The notes under the pieces: generated by a model
Told to the model about the DNA's origin: nothing
The model's input: only the letters and a program-made list of their open reading frames with translations
The model's database searches: none
Made by a program: the position numbers and the translations under genes
Assembly (NCBI GenBank): GCA_963931865.1
Contig: OZ007513.1
Span: 9,180,155 to 9,244,154, forward strand
Direction: 5' to 3'
Length of the DNA stretch: 64,000 nt
DNA from: Axinella damicornis
Taxonomy: Eukaryota; Porifera; Demospongiae; Axinellida; Axinellidae
In this document: in pieces, positions 1 to 10,300 of the stretch
Position numbering within the stretch: the stretch's first letter is position 1
Layout of the letters: the number at the start of each line of letters is the position of its first letter

Positions 1-260
1 CGGCCCTGTAAGGAGTATTTGAAGTTTGAATACCCAGCTTCGTTCTATGTTGACAACATTTGATATGAAAGGACAGTACTCTCACGTGAGTGACATGTAG
101 CTAGACGAGATGAGTTTCAAGGGGGGACAAAATCATAGCATGAAACCCTGACTTAAGAGTTTACTGTAAGTAGGAAGAGTACGAGATTCACTACACACAG
201 TATCAACTTCAGCAGCACCATAACCTTCAGCTCTTGGAGCATCCACTATCAATTGCCATA
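1..260. other. No gene recognised (left edge)
   Basis: Short open frames exist on both strands but none matches a family I recognise. The missing last AATF exon (about 35 residues, family motif around FMAP) was looked for on the minus strand of 1-1177 and not found, so it probably lies outside the window. Confidence 0.5.
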
Positions 261-269
261 CATTGCAGA

Positions 270-948
270 GGCCGTCTGTATTCGGTGGACTGGACTCGGG
301 ACTGGACTCGGGACTGGACTGTGGGACTGGACTCACAGAAAGTTGCGCTCATCATTTTGAAGCATCAAAACACTACTACATACTTACATGACATGAATGG
401 CATTCGGGGTAGCCAACCATGACTCGATATCAGCCGTTCCAGCAGCCTTTTCTGTCAGAGCGTTGTGCGCCAACGATGCACTGAACCGGCTCGTTCCCAG
501 ACTGAAATGGTCTGGGGACAAGAACAATGAATAATTATAGGCCGACTTCGTTTCGGTGCGAATTCGTGATCTGACGACGACTTCGAGGAACACATGGCGG
601 TCACTGCTAGCAAACTCTCGTATACCAAGTGGTACAACCATTTCGCAGCTTCTTGAACTGTTTCTAGGCATGCTGCTGCCAAGTTTGGCTGGCACTTCCG
701 TTCCTGCTTTCCGCCTGCCTGTGCTGTAGAGCTGGTTTTGCATGGTAGGACCACGGCAGGCTGTCTACACGGTGACAGCTGTGTTGGTACACCTCGCGTA
801 CTTGGTAAGCTATTAGCTATAATAGTGCTGTTCCGCAATTTCCTGTTTTCTGGCCTTCAGAAATGACGAGCGCAACTTTCTGTGAGTCCAGTCCCACAGT
901 CCAGTCCCGAGTCCAGTCCCGAGTCCAGTCCACCGAATACAGACGGCC
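270..948. mobile_element. Mutator-like (MULE) non-autonomous element with long TIRs
   Basis: Both ends carry an inverted repeat of about 88 bp that differs at one or two positions (270-357 and 861-948). It begins GGCCGTCTGTATTCGG and contains a subterminal tandem of GGACTGGACTC-type units. The element is bounded by a perfect 9-bp direct repeat CATTGCAGA (261-269 and 949-957). Long TIRs plus a 9-bp target duplication are typical of Mutator-like elements. The 500-bp interior has no transposase, so it would be moved in trans. It lies downstream of AATF exon 8, probably in an AATF intron. Confidence 0.75.
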
Positions 949-1177
949 CATTGCAGAAGGTTCACTGCTTTTGAATGCTGGGTACGGTGCTTGGAGTGAG
1001 GGTAACAGTGGATGATACATAGTATCAACGGCTGCTTAGTGTGGGCATCGAATATGTATATGCTCCGATAGAAGACTCTCCATAATAAGGACCAAATTAT
1101 CAATACATTTTAAAAGATCTACAATAGGACAAAAACTACTGAATTAGAGGTTCCACTGTACGTGGTCAGTGACATAC

Positions 1178-1326
1178 CGTATTTTTCTCCCTTTGCTGGC
1201 CTTTGTGTCGACACTCTTCTTCACTTTGGTTCTCAGTTTTTGCAACTCCAGCCACTGCCTCCCCATTGCTATGGGATCAGTTGTCTCGGTGAAGTTCATC
1301 TTCCTCTCAATCAACTCTCTCAGCAA
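1178..1326 (-). CDS. AATF: AATF exon 8 (intact copy)
   Basis: 149 nt, entering in phase 0 after acceptor CCTGGTGTAG and ending in phase 2 at donor CG|GTATGT. It encodes [25 protein letters not shown] and [12 protein letters not shown], which follow DDDDFYHQ of exon 7 as in AATF of other animals. This is the only complete copy; a truncated duplicate lies at 7868-7990 on the far side of the Ty3 insertion. Confidence 0.88.
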
Positions 1327-4300
1327 CTACACCAGGAAATACAATATGAAATCCATTGCAGTTTGAGATCATTAAGAGCGCTATATACGACATATTAGCA
1401 ATCAAATGCATGTGCGACATTCTCAGGCAGAAATCTATTAATGTTCCGGAATGCAATTAGTGATAGTATTAATTGCTGTTTACTGTAATGTAAATTGGTC
1501 GAACAGTTAATTAATGATTACATGATGTTGTTTTGAATGTAATGATCTCATTTGTGTATGTTGCTGAACTACCTTATTTGTGCATTTGGTTTATGGTATC
1601 ATACTTGCTGTATATTCAGGTATTTCCTGTTGGTCTGCTGAGTTTGTATCACATGTCCTCTATTCACTGAATAGCAGTGTTTTCGCTGTCACCTTCAAAT
1701 CTTGGTTTATCGTGCACCTGTCTGTCTCTGCTGGTTTTGTAAGGTCACATCACTTTCCACCATAATTAGGTCATGCGTTTTGTATATAAGCAGACATTTC
1801 ATTTGGCTTTGCTCATGTTCATGCTTTGCTGTTGCTTGCACCTTATAATACTAGACGAATGCAGAACATTGTGGGGCGAGCCTGAGCGAGTACAGTTGTC
1901 GAATGTGCATGGAGCAGTTGCATGAGCATGTATGGAGCAGATGCATGTGCATGACTGTCAGTGCATGTGGGGGAGTCATCTGAATGTGATGGAGAGCATA
2001 GCATGACTTAAGGATGTACACAGAAGTTATGACACTAAAAGTACACCCATGCACTTCACAACAACTGCGAATCAGGTTAGCCGAAGCAGTCTGGTAGGTA
2101 GGTCTAGGAGAGCTCTCTGTCTTTGTTGTCGCCGCCGGAGGGCGACTTTCTCATTCTCTGCTGATGCCAGATCTGCATGTGTCTTGACTGCATGTCACAT
2201 TGAGGTAAGTGTTACTGAGCACAGACCAGTCAAGTTCCCATCCTCTGGCAATAGCTGAAGCAGCAGTCTAACACACCGTGATGGTTTATAGCTATTAAAG
2301 CCTGCATGCATGCTAGCTAGCTAGCTAATGCACACCATGATGTGCTCTGCATGCAGGACATGAGATCGCTTGAAGCACTCTCCCCGTCTTCATGAAATGC
2401 TTTATATAGCCCCTCACCGCACGCTATAGTCTCCATCCTTGTTGAGGTAGACCGTTCATGGTTCGTGTCTATGTCGTTGACGTTGCAATGGTGAGTTCGT
2501 TTGTGGTTCGAATTAACGCATGACGCAATGACACGCAAAATACGAGCAGGAAGTGATTTACGGCACGACGTACGATAGATATAAAGAAATAAATATATGG
2601 AAAATTCACAGCAAACTCGTCTATGTGGGGCTCGCTCAGGCTCGCCCCAAATATTTGCACAGTCCTAATTGCGCCTTACGGCGAGTGCGACTGTAGTTAG
2701 CAATTAGCCACGCTACAATTGGCGTAGTCGGCAGGATCCCTGCGATCGAGAAGAATGGCTACGAGACCATTAGTGCTGCCCGAAACCTTCAACGGTGAAG
2801 GCAGATGGGAAGAGTGGGCATACCACTTTGAAAGTGTGGCCGACGTGAACGGCTGGGATGGAGGCCAGAAACTGAAATGGCTGAAAGTGCGCTTGACTGG
2901 GAGAGCGCAAATTGCATTCCAGCGTTTGCCAGAAGGGGCCCAAGGAGATTTCAAAGAGGCTAAGAAGGCCCTGACTGAGCGGTTCGAGCCGAAGAGTCGC
3001 CAAACTCGTTATCAAGCCGAATTTCAGACCCGACACAAAAGAAGACGAAGGGTGGGCCGATTTCGCTGAAGACTTGAAGCAGCTCGCCGATCATGCATTT
3101 CCCGACCTAGAGGAGAAAGCGAGAGAACGCTTGGCCCTCAACTCGTACCTGCAACAGCTGGACCATCCTCAAGTCGCTTTCAGTGTCAAGCAAAAGTGTC
3201 CGAACACGTTAGACGATGCAGTGAGTGCGACCTTGCAGATGGAAACATTCTTGCCATTGAAAGGCAGTGGATTGAGTGTCGCCGGTGTCGAGGTGGACGA
3301 AGAGACCACCGTCGCGGCAGTAAACCCCCAGGACAAGCTGGTGACCCTAGTGGAGAAGCTGGTAGAGAGGGTGGAGAAGCTGGAACACGGGCGGCCACCG
3401 AACGAGTGGCCGTCGACCGAGCGAAAACGACCCTGGGAACAACAGTCGGCGAGGACCCCGACATGGCAATCCAGCGAATCTGCTGGAGAGAGAGGCCCAC
3501 AGAGAGCTAAGACGGCAGCGGCAAGTAGGCCTGCCCGATTTGACGGACTTTGTTGGCGGTGCGATAAGAAGGGCCATGTGGCGCGGAACTGCCATCAGGG
3601 TCGACAGCCTCAGGGAAACTAGAGACCCTCGGCGCGAGGAGCCGAGCGCACGAGGGTGAAAAAGACATGGCTCATAACATTGTTATTTCTCCAGTTACCT
3701 CTACAGGTGGCTACAGGGTCGAGGGGATGGTGAATGGTGCCAAGACCTCGTTCCTGGTGGACACTGGTGCGGCAGTGTCTCTGCTGCGGAAAGACGCATG
3801 GGCGAGGAGCAACGCCGATCGTGCGCACACTGGAACCCTGGAACCCTGGTCGAAACCCCGACTCGTTGGTGTCGACGGATCACCGTTGCCTGTTCTTGGG
3901 TGCACGCAAGTGGAGATAGACCTGGCGGGAGAGAAGCTCCCAACAGAAGTGGTAGTGGTGAGTGCCCTAACCACAGAAGCGATTCTGGGTCTTGATTTTC
4001 TTCACAAATACAGGGCAAAGGTCGACTTGGGCGAGAAGCAGCTCTTCCTCGGTGACCGAGGATGCACAATACCGCTCTTGGAGACGAATCGACAGAACAC
4101 AAACGCCAAGCACCGCGTGCGTGTTCGTGCGCTGGAGACCATCAAGTTGCCACCCAGTAGCGAGATGGAAGTGATGGCCTACCTGGAGGAACCACCGGGT
4201 GAAGGGACGTGGCTGGTGGAAGGAACTCCAGAGGAGCGAGCCCCCGCTCTTGTGGCTCGAGCACTTGTGAATGCGAACACGACGTGTGTACCTGTTCGTC

Positions 4301-7300
4301 TCCTCAACCCAAGGACTGAACCGGTCCACGTCTACAAGGGTGCGGAGATAGCTGTCCTTGAACAAGTGGACGTGCCATCGGAAACGGGTAACACTGTAAT
4401 TGCCAATGTTGTACCAGACACCATTTCCCAGGAGAAGCAAGAGATGTTGTGGGGACTGGTGGAGACCCATGGAGCGGAGCTGGATGCGAAACGGAGGGAA
4501 CAATTCTATGAGCTCCTTCTAACGTACTCCGATATCTTTGCCAGTTCCAGCGATGACTTGGGAAGGACGGCAAAACTGGGTCACAGCATCCACACTGGAG
4601 ATGCCACACCCGTCCGACAGCCGGTTCGCCGCATTCCACCATATCGCAGACAGGAAGTACAGACATTACTGGATGAAATGCTGAGGAAGGAGGTCATCCA
4701 GCGATCCACTAGTCCCTGGGCCTCCCCTATCGTCCTTGTGAAGAAAAAGGATGGCACAACCCGCTTCTGTGTCGATTATCGCAAACTGAACGACGTGACA
4801 CGCAAGGACGCATACCCTTTACCTCGCATTGATGCCACCCTGGACACGCTTGCTGGATCAAAGTGGTTTAGTACATTGGACTTGCTCAGTGGATACTGGC
4901 AAGTAGAGATGGCAGAGAGCGACCGTCAGAAAACAGCGTTTTGTACCACGGAGGGCCTATTTGAATTCAAGGTCATGCCTTTCGGCCTTTTTAATGCCCC
5001 CGCAACCTTTCAACGCCTGATGGATCTCATCTTGGCCGGCCTTCAGTGGTCTCACTGTCTCGTCTACTTAGATGATGTTATCGTCCTCGGACGTACCTTT
5101 GAGGACCATCTACACAACCTACAGGCTGTGTTTCACCGCATTCGAGATGCTGGCTTGAAGTTAAAACCTCCAAAATGTGCCTTTTTCCAACCCACTGTCC
5201 AGTACCTGGGTCACATCATCTCGGAAGAAGGAGTTGCCGCAGATCCGGCAAAGATCGAGAAAGTGGTGTCCTGGCCAGCGCCAACGTCCACGCGAGAGGT
5301 TCAACAGTTCCTGGGGTTCGCCAGTTACTATCGGCGTTTTATCCGCGATTTCGCACGGGTTGCCAAACCTCTCCACCGACTGACGGAACGCACAAGGTCC
5401 TTCTTCTGGGCCGCAGACTGCCAGAGTGCGTTCGAGGAGCTGCGACATAGTCTTTCAACTGCTCCTGTGCTAGCCCACCCCGACTTCAGCCGCTCATTTA
5501 TCCTTGACACTGACGCGAGCAACACTGGTATCGGAGCAGTTCTGTCGCAAATAGATGACAGCGGGAAGGAGCGTGTGGTTGCGTACGGAAGCCGCGTGTT
5601 GAGTAAACCAGAAAGGCGGTACTGTGTCACACGCAGAGAGTTGCTGGCCGTTGTTTACTTCACACGCCAGTTTAGGCCCTACCTCGCTGGTCGCCGATTT
5701 ACGTTACGTACTGACCATGGATCATTGACCTGGCTACGAAACTTCAAGGAGCCAGAGGGTCAGCTAGCGCGTTGGCTAGAAAGGCTGCAAGAGTTTGATT
5801 TCGGGATCGAACATCGACGCGGCAGAAAACACACGAACGCTGACGCCCTTTCTCGCTTGCCTTGTCGTCAGTGCGGTCGGGAGAGCCACGACACAGAGCA
5901 AGTGGTAGTTGCGGTCACTCTAATGCTGCCATTTGATTGCTCTCCACAGGACCTCCGAGCAACACAGCTAGCAGACGCTACTATGGGCCCAGTGTTGAAG
6001 GCAAAAGAAGCCGGTCAGAAACCCGCACCAGACCAAGTGAAGAGCTTGGGTCCTGCTTCCCGTCGACTATTCCAGCTGTGGGACCAACTCCTAGTGAAGA
6101 ACGGTTTCCTGTGGCGACGATACGAGGGGGCCGAAGACCAGGAGGTCATCCTACAGCTGGTGGTGCCAAAAGCACGGCACGCTGAAGTGCTGAAGGACCT
6201 GCATGAAGGAGTCCTAGCGGGGCATTTGGGAATTGAAAAGATGCTGGCTCGCCTGAAAGAGCGGTTCTATTGGCCTGGGCACTTCAACGATGTGCAGGAA
6301 TGGTGCAAAAATTGTGCAGTTTGTACTGCCCGGAAGACACCAGCACCAAAAGCAAGAGCCCCCCTACAGAGCATCAAAACAGGCTACCCTTCGCAAATTG
6401 TTGCAACTGATATTTTAGGACCATTCCCTGAGTCCCCGGCTGGTAACAACTATATTCTGGTTGTTGCAGATTATTTCACTCGCTGGGTGGAAGCATATGC
6501 CATTCCTAACCAAGAAGCTACCACAGTGGCACAGAAATTGACAAATGAGTTCTTCTTCCGTTTTTCCCCGCCAGAGCAACTGCACTCCGACCAGGGACGC
6601 CAGTTTGAGTCACAGCTAATTGCAGAGGTGTGCAAGTTGCTTGGAGTTCGGAAATCTTGCACCACACCCTACCACCCCCAGTCAGATGGTATGGTCGAGC
6701 GGTTTAACCGTACGCTACTTAACATGCTGGCTACAGCAGCCACGGAACACCCCTTTGACTGGGAAAGTCACCTGCGACACCTGTGCATGGCCTATAATAC
6801 AAGTGTACATCCTACCACTGGATACACTCCATTTTATTTGATGTATGGTCGCCAGGTGCGAATGCCAATTGATGTCATGTATGGAACACCAACTCCAAAT
6901 CCGACATCCCCATCCGAATACGCAGATGACCTACGTAAGAAATTGGAGAATGCCTATCAGAAAGTGCGGGAGCAGATGGGGCACAAGCTGGACCGGCAAA
7001 AAGATCTATATGATAAGAGGGTCCATGGCAAGTTATTTGAGGCAGGAGATCTTGTAATGCTATTCTCTCCTGTGGTTCCTCGTGGGTGTCCCAGGAAATT
7101 GCATCGACCCTGGACAGGACCATTCAAGATTGTGAATCGCCTTTCGGATGTAACCTATCGCATCCAAGATGTTCACTCACGCCGCCACCGGCTGGTTGTT
7201 CACTTCAACCGTCTAAAAGCCTGTCCCCCAAACATGCGTTTTCCTGACAATGAGCAAACTTCCTCTCCACCACAAAATCATAATCTGCCACCAGACCCTG

Positions 7301-10300
7301 TTGGAGCACAACTTGAATTGGTTGACGAAATTGATTATCCGTCTCCACCAGAACCCCGTTATCCTCGTCGCCACCATACAGCTCCTGACTATTTTCAGCC
7401 TGTTGTTTCTCATTGACTGAATACGAGACGTATTCTCCTAAGAGGGGAGCTGTGTAATGTAAATTGGTCGAACAGTTAATTAATGATTACATGATGTTGT
7501 TTTGAATGTAATGATCTCATTTGTGTATGTTGCTGAACTACCTTATTTGTGCATTTGGTTTATGGTATCATACTTGCTGTATATTCAGGTATTTCCTGTT
7601 GGTCTGCTGAGTTTGTATCACATGTCCTCTATTCACTGAATAGCAGTGTTTTCGCTGTCACCTTCAAATCTTGGTTTATCGTGCACCTGTCTGTCTCTGC
7701 TGGTTTTGTAAGGTCACATCACTTTCCACCATAATTAGGTCATGCGTTTTGTATATAAGCAGACATTTCATTTGGCTTTGCTCATGTTCATGCTTTGCTG
7801 TTGCTTGCACCTTATAATAATATTTGCACAGTCCTAATTGCGCCTTACGGCGAGTGCGACTGTAGTTTGTGTCGACACTCTTCTTCACTTTGGTTCTCAG
7901 TTTTTGCAACTCCAGCCACTGCCTCCCCATTGCTATGGGATCAGTTGTCTCGGTGAAGTTCATCTTCCTCTCAATCAACTCTCTCAGCAACTACACCAGG
8001 AAATACAATATGAAATCCATTGCAGTTTGAGATCATTAAGAGCGCTATATACGACATATTAGCAATCAAATGCATGTGCGACATTCTCAGGCAGAAATCT
8101 ATTTATGTTCCGGAATGCAATTAGTGATAGTATTAATTGCTGTTTACTGTAGCAGAGTTATTACCCATTGGTGCATGCTTGTGGTTCTGATTGTAGTATC
8201 GTTTCCTGTGTTTTATATGTCTGTGTATAAATACTGTGTACATTGTAATATGAATCATTGGTGCATGCTTGTGGTTCTGATTGTAGTATCGTTTCCTGTG
8301 TTTTATATTTAGTAACAGTCTGTGTATAAATACTGTGTACATTGTAATATGAATCAGTTGAACTCTTGATGCGATGCTGACTGCTCCCGCCGCGATTTAC
8401 CTCCCCTTGTATGATAACTAGCAACTGTAACCATGTGAGAATTCAAGACTATATGTATGAGAATCCTGATTATGAACTCTTACTCATTATTCATGATGGG
8501 GTGATTGCCAATGTGGTATTTTTACAATAATAAGATCTGGGGTTCTGCCTGCCCTAAGTAGCAGCGGTATTACAGTGGAGGTCCTGCCGAGACTGAAGTT
8601 GATCTACGGTACACGGTACAGCCTTGCATCCAGGAGACGAAAGACCAGTGATCTTCGCAAGTGAAAGTCACCGGTGGCGTATGCCAGTCGTTCCTTGACA
8701 CCCTCAGAGCGCAACTACAGCATAACTGAGTTGGAGACGCTCGCTGTGGTGTGGGGTGTTACCCACTTTCACTCCTATTCGTACGGGCAAACGGTTACCG
8801 TATACACAGACCACACCCCGGTAAAAGCTGTACTCGAGACACCAAACCCATCTGGGAAGCATGCCAGGTGGTGGACCAAGGTCTATGGGTCAGGTGTTGG
8901 GGAGGTGAAGATTGTGTACTGAGCCGGAAAGAGCCACAAGAATGCTGATGCCCTGTCGCGGAGTCCCCAGGCACCGGCCCCAGAAGAAGGGATTGGAGAG
9001 TCAGAACTACAAGTTGCAGCAGTAGAACTGCACCTGATGAAACCATTCGGACTTTGCTTCAGTCTGAGCCTGGACCTATTGAGTTCAAGTCGTTTGGTGA
9101 GGAGCAGAAACGAGATGCTGAAGTGATTGAGATCGTACGGTTCCTGGAGACTGGAGAACTACCCGTGAACCAGAAGCGTGCACGCGGGATTGCGACCCAG
9201 CAGTCCCTGTTCACCCTCGTTGATGGTGTGCTGTACTTCTTGGACCCCAAGCAGGAGCATCAGTGCCGTGCTGTTGTGCCCAGCCACCTGCAAGAGCAGA
9301 TTCTGGAGGAGAACCATCGTAAGTGGATGGGGGATGGCATGTACAAACACATGTACAGCATTGGCTCTGACTCCTGACAGCAAATGTGATTACATTGTGT
9401 ACACATTGAGGGATGGCCCTGACCACAGTGAGGTGGTGGCTGTGTTGATCGAAACAAAAACTACCAAGCAGAGACAAATATAACTTCTGGAAAGTGATCA
9501 GACAATGTGTCACACCACTTCCGGATGTGATCGGACATGGTCTGACACAAATTTTCCATTTATCGCCCACCATTCACTTGAAGTGCTTGCTATATATAGT
9601 GCATTGTAGTGAATTCTGTGATTAACTGGCTTATGGTAACTATACATGTACTTGCTGTGCAAGCGTTCAATGAAAGCGTAGCTCACGACCAGCTCCTTGT
9701 TTGCACAGCACAGAGGTACGTGAGACATCGTCACTCCACGCGCACGTTGCTGGAATGTGGAGGTACCTGCGAATAGAGTTCATGGAGATAAGCTTACTTT
9801 TGTACTCCCTGCATGTTGAAATCACAGAAGAGCCACGAGGCTTTGGTCCTGCTTGTCTTTGTTGCACTTTAGCGACGTCAACATCTGGTCTTGCCGATCA
9901 AAGTTTCGCACGCAGCCACTTCTCGAACTGCGACTTGAGCGGCCACTTCTCGAACGGCGACTTGATATGTAGCCTTGTTTACGGTGCTGTACCACGACAC
10001 AGCTTATGCTAGCACTTGGAATCAATGGAGGCTCCGATGCCCGAGCAACAGGACACTTTCGACCGGCCATTTTGTCAGACTGCGATACCGCGTGGTCGGT
10101 CACGTGCCTTTTCGTTCGGATTTTGTCCGTTGACCGACCGTTATATTTGTCTCTGCCAAGCATCCACGTTTTAAGGATGCTAGGAACTGCCCCAAGTGTG
10201 CGATAGTGACTGGGGGAGGGAAGGCCCATCGTCCATCCTTGCACCTTATACCCGTGAAAGCGTCCTTTTCAGATTGTGGGCGTGGACACCATGGATTTGC

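Larger units (their letters stand above)
1484..7867 (+). mobile_element. Ty3/gypsy LTR retrotransposon, young, antisense in AATF intron 7
   Basis: Order: 5' LTR, tRNA-Ser-type primer site, gag, -1 frameshift signal, pol (protease, RT, RNase H, integrase), polypurine tract, 3' LTR. The shared LTR parts look identical, so the insertion is recent. pol is one intact 1249-codon frame, while gag is split by a single-base frameshift. There is no envelope gene and no obvious chromodomain after the integrase. The 3' LTR lacks its last ~20 bp. The flanks show a 286-bp duplication instead of a 4-6-bp target duplication. Confidence 0.92.

Noticed and set aside
133..336. Minus-strand frame reading WQLIVDAPRAEGYG as the last AATF exon
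   Set aside because: It does not match the expected FMAP-type C-terminus and overlaps the MULE end.
1484..7867. Endogenous retrovirus
   Set aside because: No envelope frame follows pol; the domain order and integrase type are those of a Ty3/gypsy retrotransposon.
9360..9483. Plus frame [16 protein letters not shown] as a nuclease domain
   Set aside because: Too short and without a recognisable catalytic pattern; it lies in a broken retroelement.
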